A DNA stretch of 64,000 bases from the NCBI RefSeq assembly GCF_001610835.1, contig NZ_CP011270.1, forward strand, positions 2,560,001 through 2,624,000, written 5' to 3'. Below are positions 1 through 8,652 of the stretch, piece by piece. The DNA is from Planctomyces sp. SH-PL14. Its GTDB lineage: Bacteria > Planctomycetota > Planctomycetia > Planctomycetales > Planctomycetaceae. Positions within the stretch are counted from its first letter, which is position 1. Every line of letters begins with the position of its first letter. Made by a program: the position numbers and the translations under genes. The notes beneath the pieces were generated by a model. It searched no databases. It worked only from the letters and a program-made list of their open reading frames with translations, and was not told the DNA's origin.

Positions 1-810
1 GTCGGTCAGACGGTGCTGTGGTGGACCGCCGCGGCCTACTGGGGCTCGTTCGGAGGCTCGTTCATCGCCTACGGCTGCTGGCCGCACCAGCATCGGTCCT
101 ACATCCATGCCTCAGAGGCCAGCCCGACGATCGCCGAAGCGTTCCGGAAGGCACACGGCCAAGACGGCGACGTTGACGCGATGATCTTCTGGGCCCTTGG
201 CCAGCTGACGGACGAGCTCGCCTCGCAGCCGCTCTTCACGGAATCCGGCGTCGCCCACAACATGGCCAAGATCGGCATCGACTCTGGCTGGGAGACGGAA
301 ACGATCTACCGGTTCTGCCGCGCGAGCAAGCACAAGGCGATCCTGATCCCCACGAAGGGGATGCCGCTCTCGGTCAAAAAGAAGCCGATGGGGGCATGGG
401 ACAAGGTAGACGGCGAGACGCGCGGCTGGAACTCCCGGATCGTCCCGCCGAAGGGACGGCAGATCCGGATCGCCGAGTTCGATGCCAACGCATGGAAGAC
501 GCGGCTCCACGATCGGCTGTCGCTCCCGCTGGGCTCCGCCTCCGCCATCTCGTTCTTCGGCGAGGGGACGGACCTGGCCCTCGATCACAAGATGATCTCC
601 GCCCACCTCACGGCCGAAACGCGGCAGTTCGTGAAGGTCGGCGACCGCGACGGCTACGAATACGAGCCCAAGCCGGGGGAAGACAATCACCTTCTCGACA
701 CCGCGACGGGCACGCTGATGGTGGCCGGGTTCAACGGAATCTCGGTGGGTGAAGTGTCCCGGAAGCAGAAGACAAGCCGCGTCGCGGCGGCACGAAAGAG
801 GGGGCTATGA
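1..810 (+). CDS. Phage terminase large subunit, GpA type (C-terminal part; 5' end outside window)
   Basis: The frame is open from the first base, so the N-terminal ATPase domain lies upstream and about 269 residues are visible. Terminase large subunits cut concatemeric phage DNA and drive it into the prohead. The visible part looks like the nuclease half of the GpA (lambda-type) family: a beta-strand plus acidic residue in GIDSGWETETIYRFCR, then a Lys/Gly-rich stretch starting KGMPLSVKKKPMG. The position directly ahead of a portal and a protease-capsid gene is the usual place for this gene. The stop overlaps the next ATG by four bases (ATGA), which implies coupled translation. The family call rests on the motif plus gene order; the ATPase motifs cannot be seen. 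Confidence 0.8.
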   Translation, partial: VGQTVLWWTAAAYWGSFGGSFIAYGCWPHQHRSYIHASEASPTIAEAFRKAHGQDGDVDAMIFWALGQLTDELASQPLFTESGVAHNMAKIGIDSGWETETIYRFCRASKHKAILIPTKGMPLSVKKKPMGAWDKVDGETRGWNSRIVPPKGRQIRIAEFDANAWKTRLHDRLSLPLGSASAISFFGEGTDLALDHKMISAHLTAETRQFVKVGDRDGYEYEPKPGEDNHLLDTATGTLMVAGFNGISVGEVSRKQKTSRVAAARKRGL

Positions 811-1121
811 CAGCCGACAACGAACCCGATGGCGAAGTCTCCCGCGGCATCACCTGCCCTATCTGCACCTGCCGCGAAACGATTGTCGTGAATGTCTGGG
901 ACACAGTGGAAAAGTGCCGCAAACGCCGTCGCCGGTGTTGCGAATGCGGTGTCTTCATGACGACCGGCGAATCAGTCCTGGAGGTCCATCATGTCTCAGC
1001 GCGACATCAAAACGACGAAGACGGACGGCGTGGAAACGACGTTCCTGACACCCCAAGAGCAGGCGGAGAAAGACGCCCGCGAGGCCGAAACCGGCAACCT
1101 CAAGCCGACGAAGTCGCTTAA
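807..1121 (+). CDS. Small zinc-ribbon protein (NrdR-like N-terminal finger), phage
   Basis: A 104-residue product whose start overlaps the terminase stop (ATGA). Residues 17-52 hold two Cys pairs (CPIC and CCEC) around a basic stretch and end with FMTTGES. This arrangement closely resembles the zinc ribbon at the N-terminus of NrdR regulators, where CPxC, an RRRR-type run, CxxC and FTTxE occur in order. The NrdR ATP-cone is absent, so this is a stand-alone ribbon. The last 45 residues are Arg/Gly/Pro-rich and overlap another good reading frame by 131 bp, so the C-terminus may simply be read-on to the first stop. Role unknown; DNA binding is a guess from the ribbon. Confidence 0.6.
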   Translation: MTADNEPDGEVSRGITCPICTCRETIVVNVWDTVEKCRKRRRRCCECGVFMTTGESVLEVHHVSARHQNDEDGRRGNDVPDTPRAGGERRPRGRNRQPQADEVA

Positions 1122-1164
1122 GGGTTTCCTCCGTATTTTCCGCATGACCACACAGGATCGATGA
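991..1164 (+). CDS. Small phage protein between terminase and portal (57 aa)
   Basis: A 57-codon frame starting ATG TCT CAG with GGAGG at 980-984, six bases upstream. Its TGA overlaps the portal ATG (ATGA at 1161-1164). The start site and the coupled stop both support a real gene despite its size and the overlap with the zinc-ribbon frame. The product is charged and hydrophilic, with an acidic middle and a basic C-terminal segment (KSLKGFLRIFR). Lambda-type phages keep the small head-tail joining protein gpW here, but I see no convincing gpW sequence match, so the function is open. Confidence 0.55.
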   Translation: MSQRDIKTTKTDGVETTFLTPQEQAEKDAREAETGNLKPTKSLKGFLRIFRMTTQDR

Positions 1165-2660
1165 ACATGGGATTCGGACTGATTGACGCACTCCTGGCAC
1201 CGTTTCGGGGACGCCGGCCGAAGGCTGAAACGTCGCCTCCTCCGGTCCGGTCGCAGATCCGCCAGCTACCGCCGTCCGTGATGGCGGCGATCGAGGCGGC
1301 CCGCGCGCGGGATGATCTCTGGCAGCTGGCCGACTTCAAGGACGCGGACGCTACCCTCTCCCCAACGGTCCGCCGGGCCCTGCGGGCGATTGCACGCTAT
1401 GAGCTCCAGAACAACGACATGGTGTTCCGCGTCGTCGAGACCTATGCCGACGATCTGGTGGGGGAGGATGGCCCAACGCTGCAGCTGGACAGCGGTGACC
1501 CGACCGTTGACCGCATGATCGAGGCGGACTGGGCGGACTATTGGAGAGCGCAGAACCTCTCCGCCAAGCTGCGCACAGCTGTGGTCGCGGAGTCGGGTGG
1601 CGACGGCGAGGCCTGCGCGGAGATTCGGTTTACGGAGACGTGGCCAATCCCTGTCGCCCTGGAGTCGGACCGCCTGGCGTCGCCGCAGTGGGGGGCGTGG
1701 ATCAAGTCGGATTACATCGACGGGGTCCACATCGACACGCACACAAACGAGCCGGTCGCCTACGACGTCCTCCTGGCCCACCCGGGAACGCAGTACCTGG
1801 ACAAGATCGGGCTGCAGCTGAAGGCCGACACGATCCCCGCGCCGCTGTTCCTGCATGCGTTCCGCGAACGCCGAGCGGAGCAGCACCGCGGTTTCCCTCG
1901 CATCGCCTCCGCAGTCATCAACGCTGGCCACGGTCGCAAGTACTTCGAAGGAACATGCACCCGCGAGGCGAACCGCTCGTCGTTCTGGATCCTGCTGCAG
2001 TCGCAGGCCGGCGGCGGGGGCGACGAGGATCAGGGGAACGATGAGGACTGGTGGCAGGACATCAAGCTCCCGGGCAAGACTGGCCTGGGGATGATCCTCC
2101 CGGAGGGAATGGAACCGGTCTCGCTGAAGGACGACGCGTCGCCGTCTCAGCCCACCGAGATCCACAAGATTGTCGCCGGGAAGGTCGCGGGCTGCTTCAA
2201 GATGCCGCTCTCCCGGGCCCTGGGATACGACACCGGCGGGGGCTACTCCGGGGTTCGCGATCAGCTGACGCCGTATCACAACGGGATCCAGGCCGATAGG
2301 TCTCAGGTTTGGGCGCCGCTGTGGATGTCGAAGCTCTATGCGGTCTGGCTGCTCGTCTTCAAGGCCCGGCATCCGGAGATCGACTGGACGAAGGTTCGAC
2401 CGGACCGCCACGAATGGCTCTGGCCGGGTGAAAAGCTCGTCGTCGACCCGTCGCGCGAATCAGCCGCTCAAGAGACGCGGCTCGGGATCGGCGAAGAGAC
2501 CCGGGAATCCCTCACGGAATGCCCGGATCTGGACGCCCGTGACGCCCGCGCGGCGGCTCACTTCGGTGTCACCGTCGAGGAGTATCGGCGAGCGATCTTC
2601 AACCGGGTTTTCGGTCCGCAGCAGGCGAAAGTGCCCGCGAACGACACGTTGCCGGTGTGA
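1161..2660 (+). CDS. Phage portal protein, lambda gpB-like family
   Basis: A 499-residue protein of the usual length for lambda-family portals. Portals form the dodecameric channel at one prohead vertex through which DNA enters and leaves. The segment around residues 78-105 (YELQNNDMVFRVVETYADDL followed by VGEDGP) matches the family pattern in which an N-N pair precedes the long helix and a VGxG turn. A Gly/Asp-rich loop near residue 280 looks like an exposed insert. An AGGA at 1154-1157 is closer to ideal spacing for an alternative ATG at 1167, which would remove only two residues. The gene is followed by a convergent cargo gene, not by the capsid gene. Confidence 0.85.
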   Translation: MNMGFGLIDALLAPFRGRRPKAETSPPPVRSQIRQLPPSVMAAIEAARARDDLWQLADFKDADATLSPTVRRALRAIARYELQNNDMVFRVVETYADDLVGEDGPTLQLDSGDPTVDRMIEADWADYWRAQNLSAKLRTAVVAESGGDGEACAEIRFTETWPIPVALESDRLASPQWGAWIKSDYIDGVHIDTHTNEPVAYDVLLAHPGTQYLDKIGLQLKADTIPAPLFLHAFRERRAEQHRGFPRIASAVINAGHGRKYFEGTCTREANRSSFWILLQSQAGGGGDEDQGNDEDWWQDIKLPGKTGLGMILPEGMEPVSLKDDASPSQPTEIHKIVAGKVAGCFKMPLSRALGYDTGGGYSGVRDQLTPYHNGIQADRSQVWAPLWMSKLYAVWLLVFKARHPEIDWTKVRPDRHEWLWPGEKLVVDPSRESAAQETRLGIGEETRESLTECPDLDARDARAAAHFGVTVEEYRRAIFNRVFGPQQAKVPANDTLPV

Positions 2661-2680
2661 CCGACTACTCTGGTGAAGCC

Positions 2681-4546
2681 TCAGAGAATGTCGAAAAGCC
2701 CTTGCGTCGTGGGCCGATATCGCTGTGCGGGGTGATTCAGGATGTCCGGTATGGTTCTTTCGAGAAGACCAGACTCCACCATCGGCGTAATGTAACTCGC
2801 AACTAATCGCTTAACCGATGTCCGGTCGAGATACTTAGCTATCTCTGCTGGCATTAGAGGGCGCCAGGCGCACAATTCGAGGATTGCCCTCTGCATTCGA
2901 CTGGCGGATGCTCGCCCTCCGAGCTTACCGATTTTCTGCCAAACGACGTCCGGCACCTCGGAAAAGTCATCCTCTGTTACCCCATTTGAACTCCCCACTT
3001 TTGGGGCGAACTCCCCACTTTTGGGCGTGGAACTCCCCACTTTTCCGTCGGAACTCCCCACTTTCTCCTCAAGCACGTAGTATTTTCGGGTCTGGCCCTT
3101 GAGTCGCAGAATCCCGGCGTCGCGGAGGAGCCTCAATCGGCGGCTGGACTGCAGCGAGTCGAGACCGCTGATGGATCTGTAAGCCCCCATGTTGATCCCG
3201 CCCATCTCGCGCGCGAAAACAAGCGCCTGCTTATCATGTTCGGTTAGTGGGAAGCTAATGCCGAGACTCTTGATCCAACAGTCGCTCTCTGGAGAGTGAA
3301 CCCGATGGAAGACGAAGAAAGCGGAGAACATGTTGGAGGAACGATCAGAATCGAAGAATGGCGCGTACATCCCGATGCTGTTCATAGCCTGCGTCATGAT
3401 TCCCAATCCCATCCCCCGAGTTTCAGCCAGTCGTAGGTCGTGCAAAAGGGATGAGATCGCCGGGTTCCGCGGCATTGAGCCCGGCATCGAGAACTGGTCG
3501 TCGGATTTCAGAGAGAATCCGGGGTTCCTGATTTCCAGGCGGTTCGGATAGCGAATGACCTGAACCGGCCCGGGAGTCCGGTAGTCTCGATGCATGACAG
3601 CGTTTACTACAGCTTCGCGGACAACCCGCGACGGAATCGCTCGAGTCTCTGTTCGTTCCACAGCTCCATCTTCGAGAGAGTGCTGCACGGGAAGGTCGGC
3701 GAGGATTGCGGCGTGCACGCGCGAGATTACGTCCGGTAGGCGACTTGCAAAACTGGTGCACTCTGTGAGGGCATCGGGATTCTCCATCCATCGCGTCGAA
3801 GCCGTCCGGATGTAATCAACCCGAACCATCGGCATGCAACGGCGAATGGCGTCGCGCTTCCCGCAGACCATGAGGCCCGACAGCGTCGCTTGGGTCTTGG
3901 ACTCCACGACCTTCGCCGCTCCCATGGCCACCAGAAACTCCGGATCAGGAAGTGCGACACATTCCGCATCTGGTTCGTTCTTCTGGACGGCCTCTCGCAC
4001 TCGCTGGATGGCTTCGGGGTCTAGATCAGCTTCGACAGTCGCGTTAACGACCTGTTGATCGAATGTTTCCGGCTTTCTGGATTGGAAGAGGTTGCAGAAG
4101 TCGTCTTCGGTGCAGAGTTGGTCTGTTGGGCCGATTCGCCGGTACGCGCCTTTATGAAGTCCAAGTTTCTTGATGAAAACGGGCTTCTCGTTCGCGGACA
4201 CCTCTGGGACGTACGCGACGACGACTCTCTTGTTCCGAACAATCTCGACGGCGATCTGCGGGCGGATGGTGACGTTGAACTCAGTCCGGCACCGGGTTGC
4301 GAGAATTGACTGCGTTGCGTCTGGATCTTCGAGGTCACACACGTCGTAGGTTGGAAACAGCGTTGAGGGGGACTGGGCCACTCCCAACATAAGAAACCCA
4401 CCCTGCAAACCAGGCTCGTTCGAATACGCGCAGATCGTTTCCAGGACGGCGTCCCCAAGTTCCGTCAGCGAAGACTTCGCCTCTACCCGCCGATGCTCAT
4501 CTGTCTCATTGAGTTGATTCAACAAGTCTGCCGCTGAAGGTTTCAT
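2681..4546 (-). CDS. AlbA_2 (Schlafen-type) / HATPase_c_4 putative DNA-binding ATP-binding protein, prophage cargo
   Basis: A 621-residue protein on the strand opposite to the phage genes, set between portal and capsid. The N-terminal 140 residues (VEAKSSLTE, GGFLMLGV) fit the AlbA_2 fold found in Schlafen-related bacterial proteins. Around residue 310, VVREAVVNAVMHRDY is the typical helix of the HATPase_c_4 domain, followed by a Gly-rich ETRGMGLG segment. The C-terminal 130 residues contain winged-helix-like stretches. Between them lies a short tandem repeat with VGSS units. Such proteins are annotated as transcriptional regulators or RecG-like ATP-binding proteins, and some occur in defence loci. 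Position and orientation suggest a lysogenic cargo gene. Base composition is visibly less GC-rich than the flanking phage genes, which suggests separate acquisition. Confidence 0.75.
   Translation of the reverse strand: MKPSAADLLNQLNETDEHRRVEAKSSLTELGDAVLETICAYSNEPGLQGGFLMLGVAQSPSTLFPTYDVCDLEDPDATQSILATRCRTEFNVTIRPQIAVEIVRNKRVVVAYVPEVSANEKPVFIKKLGLHKGAYRRIGPTDQLCTEDDFCNLFQSRKPETFDQQVVNATVEADLDPEAIQRVREAVQKNEPDAECVALPDPEFLVAMGAAKVVESKTQATLSGLMVCGKRDAIRRCMPMVRVDYIRTASTRWMENPDALTECTSFASRLPDVISRVHAAILADLPVQHSLEDGAVERTETRAIPSRVVREAVVNAVMHRDYRTPGPVQVIRYPNRLEIRNPGFSLKSDDQFSMPGSMPRNPAISSLLHDLRLAETRGMGLGIMTQAMNSIGMYAPFFDSDRSSNMFSAFFVFHRVHSPESDCWIKSLGISFPLTEHDKQALVFAREMGGINMGAYRSISGLDSLQSSRRLRLLRDAGILRLKGQTRKYYVLEEKVGSSDGKVGSSTPKSGEFAPKVGSSNGVTEDDFSEVPDVVWQKIGKLGGRASASRMQRAILELCAWRPLMPAEIAKYLDRTSVKRLVASYITPMVESGLLERTIPDILNHPAQRYRPTTQGLFDIL
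2989..3064 (-). repeat. Four tandem copies of a 14-bp unit in the AlbA_2 gene
   Basis: The unit AACTCCCCACTTTT starts at 2989, 3009, 3031 and 3052 (last copy slightly degraded), spaced 20-22 bp. On the coding strand it encodes VGSS/SGEF-like units in a linker between the ATPase and winged-helix parts. A change of copy number would alter linker length, and an uneven change would shift the frame. Confidence 0.8.
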
Positions 4547-4728
4547 TGGTGGTGTGGCCGAAGAAGCAAAAGATGACAGGCTCCAGCGGCAGTATCACAC
4601 CCTCCCTCGACAGTTTCCAAGGCGTCGAGGCGCCGTCCGATTGCTACTAATAGCAAGTTGGCTGCAATCGCTCCGGAATTGCTCCTGCTCGTCTTCCCGT
4701 TCTGCAACGGCATGGCATTCTTTCGGCC

Positions 4729-6735
4729 ATGCACGAGCCCATTTCCATCCGCGCGGCACTGACCTTCGATGAGAAGGACCCGGACGTTTTTGCGATGGAC
4801 GCCTACGACGGCGGCCGGCTGCATGTCGACGGGTATGACGCTCCGGTCGTGATCGATCTGGTTGGCCTCCGCCAGCCGGATCAGGTCAAGGCGAAGCTCG
4901 AACACGGCGACACCGTCGGTCACCAGGAGCTGGTCGAGATCGCCGCCACGAACATTCGCACGCGGGGCCGATTGAGCGTTCCGGGGGGACCGAAGGACCG
5001 CATCAAGGCGGCCCAGGCCGGCGGGTTCAAGTGGGATGCTTCGATCTGCGTCGACCCGGACCAGGGTCGCATTCAGCCGGTTCCCCGCGGGAAGTCGGTG
5101 CAGGTCAACGGGCAAACGATTCACGGTCCCGTCCACGTTGTTCGGGCCGGTGTTCTGAAGGAAGTCTCCTTCGTCGGTGTCGGCGGTGGGAGAGGCACAA
5201 AGGCGGTCGTGCTGGCTGCCAGTCTTGCAACTGAAGGAAAGCAGATGACGACCGCAGTGGACACCCCCGTTCAGGACCAGGAGCTGGCGACGCAGCTGAA
5301 CGAACAGCAGACCGTTTCGGCCGCCCTGCAGAAGCGGCTCGACGCCCTGGAGGCGGAGAACACCCGCATGCGGGCGGACGCTCTCGGGCGCGAGGTCGAC
5401 GAGTACGCCAAGCAGTACAACGCGAACCCCGAAGTTGCGGCCAGCATTCGGACGAACGTCATGTCGGGCAAGATTTCGCTCGACTCGGGGAAGCTGGCCA
5501 TCGTCGAGGCCGCCCTGCCGAAGGGTGAGGGGCGGATGCCTTGGACGGGCCCGATCCACTCCAAGACGCCGGAGCTCGACCAGCCGACCGTCGAAGCGGC
5601 CCTCCTCAAGCAGCTGGGGTGGCCCGACGACAAGCTCGCCAAGCACTACGGCGAGAAGACGGTCAACGCGGCTCTTTCGAAGGAGAACCGCGGCTGGACG
5701 ATGATGAGCGTGGCGGACGAGATCATGTCGAGCCGTGGATCGCGGTTTCGCGGATCCCGCACCGGCGACGACTTCATCCGCGCCACGATGCGGTCGGAGC
5801 GGGAGGTGGTCGCCTCCCAAGGCTTCTCGACGATCAGCCTCACGGGCATCCTCGGCAACGTCGCCAACAAGGAGCTCATGAGCGGCTATGAGTCCGTGGA
5901 GACGACCTGGCAGAAGCTGGCGTTCATCCGGTCCGTGAACGACTTCAAGGTTCACACCGGCTACCGCCTCGACATGAACGGGTCCTACAAGAAGGTCGGA
6001 ACCGACGGCGAGCTGAAGCGGGCCGGGGTGTCGGAAGCCGGGTACTCGGTGAAAGCCGACACCTACGGAACGATCATCGCCCTGACTCGGCAGATGCAGG
6101 CCAATGACGACCTCGGCGCGTTCTCCATGCTGCCGAAGGCGATGGGACGTGCCGCGGCGATCCGCCTCGACGAGGGCTACTGGGTTCTGTTCCTCGCCTC
6201 CATCGGGACGCACTTCGCTGCGGGCAACAACAACTACTTCAGCGGTGGCTCGTCCAACCTGCAGATCAGCTCGCTGTCGACCGCCAAGCAGATGTTCATC
6301 GACTTCGTCGATCCCAACGGCAAGCCCGTTCTCGTGACGCCGACGCTCCTCGTGGTCGGCTCGACCAACAAGGACACGGCCGACGTCCTCGCGACGGAGC
6401 GAAACCTCGTCGGCGGCTCGTCCACGGTCGTCAGCAAGAACCCGCACGCCGGCACGGTGACGCCGATCTGCTCGCCGTACATCAACAACACGGCAATCAA
6501 GGACCAGGACGGGAACGCGATCGCCAATCAGACCTCCACCGGCTGGGGGCTGCTGGCGCCGTCGAGCGACCGGTCGCCGATCCACGTCGGTTTCTACCGC
6601 GGGAATCAGGTCCCGATCATCGAAACGGCTGACACCGTCTTCTCGACGCTCGGCATGGAGATGCGGGGCTACCACGACTTCGGGTTCGGTCTCGGCGAGA
6701 CGACCGGGGGCGTTTGGAGCAAGGGTGCGGCCTAA
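4729..6735 (+). CDS. Prohead protease / major capsid protein fusion
   Basis: A 668-residue protein. The first 165 residues look like a phage prohead protease: an early RAALTFDE segment, a His-containing LEHGDTVGHQEL region, and GPVHVVRAGVLKEVSFVGVG near the end of the domain. Residues 173-230 are a charged, Gln/Glu-rich coiled coil typical of a scaffold (delta) region. Residues 300-668 resemble the Mu gpT-type major capsid protein. Fusions of this kind are known in phages and are self-processed during prohead maturation. An in-frame ATG at 5245 has its own SD-like sequence and could give a separate scaffold-capsid product. The fold assignment is by pattern and gene order. Confidence 0.8.
   Translation: MHEPISIRAALTFDEKDPDVFAMDAYDGGRLHVDGYDAPVVIDLVGLRQPDQVKAKLEHGDTVGHQELVEIAATNIRTRGRLSVPGGPKDRIKAAQAGGFKWDASICVDPDQGRIQPVPRGKSVQVNGQTIHGPVHVVRAGVLKEVSFVGVGGGRGTKAVVLAASLATEGKQMTTAVDTPVQDQELATQLNEQQTVSAALQKRLDALEAENTRMRADALGREVDEYAKQYNANPEVAASIRTNVMSGKISLDSGKLAIVEAALPKGEGRMPWTGPIHSKTPELDQPTVEAALLKQLGWPDDKLAKHYGEKTVNAALSKENRGWTMMSVADEIMSSRGSRFRGSRTGDDFIRATMRSEREVVASQGFSTISLTGILGNVANKELMSGYESVETTWQKLAFIRSVNDFKVHTGYRLDMNGSYKKVGTDGELKRAGVSEAGYSVKADTYGTIIALTRQMQANDDLGAFSMLPKAMGRAAAIRLDEGYWVLFLASIGTHFAAGNNNYFSGGSSNLQISSLSTAKQMFIDFVDPNGKPVLVTPTLLVVGSTNKDTADVLATERNLVGGSSTVVSKNPHAGTVTPICSPYINNTAIKDQDGNAIANQTSTGWGLLAPSSDRSPIHVGFYRGNQVPIIETADTVFSTLGMEMRGYHDFGFGLGETTGGVWSKGAA
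5233..5247 (+). promoter_or_regulatory. Possible internal translation start in the protease-capsid gene
   Basis: GAAGGAAA at 5233-5240 sits four bases before an in-frame ATG (5245-5247, codon 173), exactly where the protease domain ends and the coiled-coil scaffold begins. Lambda uses a nested start of this kind to make scaffold Nu3 from the C gene. Use of this site is inferred only. Confidence 0.35.
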
Positions 6736-6805
6736 GCCTGAGGCCACGAGCCCGCCGGGTGTTCTGGCGGGCATTTCCTGACATTCGGAGTTTCAAGGAA
6801 CAGAC

Positions 6806-7486
6806 ATGCCTCAAGCATTCTTCCACCAGGGCACGCCGCTCATGGTCGACCACACTCCCGGCGGAGCGGTGGCGGCTGGCGACGTTGTCGTCACGGCGGA
6901 TTCGGTCCGCATCGCCCACCTCCCCATCGCCGCCGGTGACCTCGGGGCCCTGGCCGCGGGTGGCGGGGTCTACATGGTCGCCGGTGACGCGGCGATCGCG
7001 GCCGACAAGGTCGTTTATTGGAACGACTCCGCGAACAAGGTCACCGAGGATTCGAGCGCCGGCAAGGTGTTCGGGATCACGGTCACGGCCTGCTCCGGGG
7101 ACGCTGCTCTCTTTGCGGTCCGGCACATCCCGACCGCCGACAAGGGCATGTCCGGCCGCGTGGTCGCTCGTACCGCCGACTTCACCCTCACCGCGGCGGA
7201 CTCTGGCTCCATCCAGACGTCCGTCGGAGCGACGGGAACGATCACGGCCTCCCTGCCGCCGGCAACGGTCGGGCTGGAGTTCAAGTTCCGCGTCGGTGCC
7301 GCCCAGCAGTTCCGCCTCGACCCGAACGGCACGGAAGTCATCGCCCTGCCGTCCACGGGCGTTGCCGGAGCGGCCGGCAAATACCTCGTCGCCGACGCCG
7401 ATGGCGAGACGGTCTACCTCGTCTGCACGAAGGCTGGCCAGTGGTCGGTCTTCGGCTTCACGGGGACCTGGACCGCCGAAGCCTAA
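6806..7486 (+). CDS. Capsid decoration protein, DUF2190-like
   Basis: A 226-residue protein directly downstream of the capsid gene, start supported by AAGGAA. The first 105 residues carry the DUF2190 pattern of paired small-residue strands (GDVVVTADSVRIAHLPIAAG and then GVYMVAGD), seen in capsid-stabilising proteins encoded next to major capsid genes. The remaining residues form a second beta-rich part with ITASLPPATVGLEFKFRVG, a segment common to extra capsid or fibre domains that display loops. The product probably binds the outside of the head. No catalytic residues are seen. Confidence 0.65.
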   Translation: MPQAFFHQGTPLMVDHTPGGAVAAGDVVVTADSVRIAHLPIAAGDLGALAAGGGVYMVAGDAAIAADKVVYWNDSANKVTEDSSAGKVFGITVTACSGDAALFAVRHIPTADKGMSGRVVARTADFTLTAADSGSIQTSVGATGTITASLPPATVGLEFKFRVGAAQQFRLDPNGTEVIALPSTGVAGAAGKYLVADADGETVYLVCTKAGQWSVFGFTGTWTAEA

Positions 7487-7497
7487 GAGGGTGACGT

Positions 7498-8148
7498 GTG
7501 AGCATCGTTTCGGACGCTCAGGACGCTGGACTGGAAGCGCAGCGGGGGGTGATCGGATTGGATTCGATCATCTCCCGTGGCGCATCGACCGTTTCGCGGG
7601 TGATCGTTCCGGGATTGCTCAAGGAACACGAGCTCGGGTTCATGACCCGCGACTTTCTGGTCAAGCGGTCCGACTACTCGCTGGGCGACCCGCTCCCCCA
7701 GGACCTGATCGCCACGGAGGGCGAGACGTGGGAAGTGCTTCCGTTCGAGGGTGAGCGGGCGTGGTCTCGGTTTCAGGGGACGCCCAACTGGATCCGGGTT
7801 CACACGAAGGAAGTGGGCTGGTCCCGCGACACACTCACCTTCGATCAGCCGCGGCGAATTCTCACCGCTGGCGACCAGCGTCCGCAGTCCGACGCCTCGC
7901 AGCCCGTGAAAGGACTGGTCCGCTCCATCGGCGGTTCCGAGTCCTATCAAGGCGACATGCAGCAGATCGCGTTCACCGACTATCGGGCGATCGTTCCGAG
8001 TACCGCAGCAACCCGGGCGATCAAGCCCCAGGACAAGTTCAAGTTCACCGCCGAGGGGCGGTGCCGGACCCTCAACATCATGGCGGTCCGGGATCCGGGG
8101 ACGAACGGCTCCGTCCTGTACCTCGAATGCCGGGAGCAGATGAATTGA
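7498..8148 (+). CDS. Phage head-tail region structural protein (unknown family)
   Basis: A 216-residue protein with a GTG start preceded by AAGAGG at ideal spacing. Lies between decoration and head-completion genes in the same direction, so it is probably a structural or head-tail connector component. No family motif recognised. The C-terminal 60 residues (DKFKFTAEGRCRTLNIMAVR and on) look like a small beta-barrel, which would fit a head-tail adaptor. The next about 88 bp before the following gene carry no convincing separate gene. Confidence 0.55.
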   Translation: MSIVSDAQDAGLEAQRGVIGLDSIISRGASTVSRVIVPGLLKEHELGFMTRDFLVKRSDYSLGDPLPQDLIATEGETWEVLPFEGERAWSRFQGTPNWIRVHTKEVGWSRDTLTFDQPRRILTAGDQRPQSDASQPVKGLVRSIGGSESYQGDMQQIAFTDYRAIVPSTAATRAIKPQDKFKFTAEGRCRTLNIMAVRDPGTNGSVLYLECREQMN

Positions 8149-8235
8149 TCTGCCTCACCGTAGACACAGCGGCGTTGGCCGCGGCCCTCCAGAGAAATCT
8201 GGCGGCCTTGGAATCGCTGTCACGAAGGATTGAGC

Positions 8236-8652
8236 GTGAGTGTTCAAGCGGCGATCTGCGAAGTCCTGGCAGCAAACGCCGACGTCGTGGCGCTGGTCGA
8301 GCAGCGGATCCGGCCGAGCCGAATGGACCCCAACGACCCGCGTCCGTTTGTGGTCGTGAAGGCGACCGAAACACCCTGGAAGGGACTGTCCGGCGGCCGG
8401 GCGAAATCCGGCGAGGCAAAGCTGTTCATGACCGCCGTTTCCGAGAGCACGGAGGCGGAGGCCCATGCCATCGCCGAGGCGGTTCGGGCGGCGGTCTCCA
8501 AGTTCCGCGGCCTGAAGAGCGACCGAATCATCACCGCGGCGTGGGAAGACGACACGGAAGGCGATTGGGACCCCGTTCAAAACGGGGGCTGTGACGGCGA
8601 CTGGTGGCTGGAGACCGTCGGTTTCGTACTCAACTGGAAGAGGCCGGAATGA
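8236..8652 (+). CDS. Phage tail-completion-like protein
   Basis: A 138-residue product. The frame also has a TTG at 8230, but GAAGGA at 8224-8229 abuts that codon and lies six bases from the GTG at 8236, so GTG is the better start. Size, an N-terminal helix with VVALVEQRI, a strand PFVVVKATET and a conserved-looking middle helix (EAHAIAEAVRAAV) fit small tail-terminator or tail-completion proteins that follow the head-tail connector in siphoviruses. The stop overlaps the next ATG (ATGA). Confidence 0.55.
   Translation: MSVQAAICEVLAANADVVALVEQRIRPSRMDPNDPRPFVVVKATETPWKGLSGGRAKSGEAKLFMTAVSESTEAEAHAIAEAVRAAVSKFRGLKSDRIITAAWEDDTEGDWDPVQNGGCDGDWWLETVGFVLNWKRPE

Noticed and set aside
4543-6774. 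Long minus-strand frame opposite the protease-capsid gene
   Set aside because: Low-complexity Arg/Asp/Val composition and no domain; the plus-strand gene is clear.
8145-8594. TTG-started frame covering the gap before the tail-completion gene
   Set aside because: Its first 30 codons look acceptable, but the rest is Arg/Gly-rich and fully overlaps the better-supported gene at 8236.
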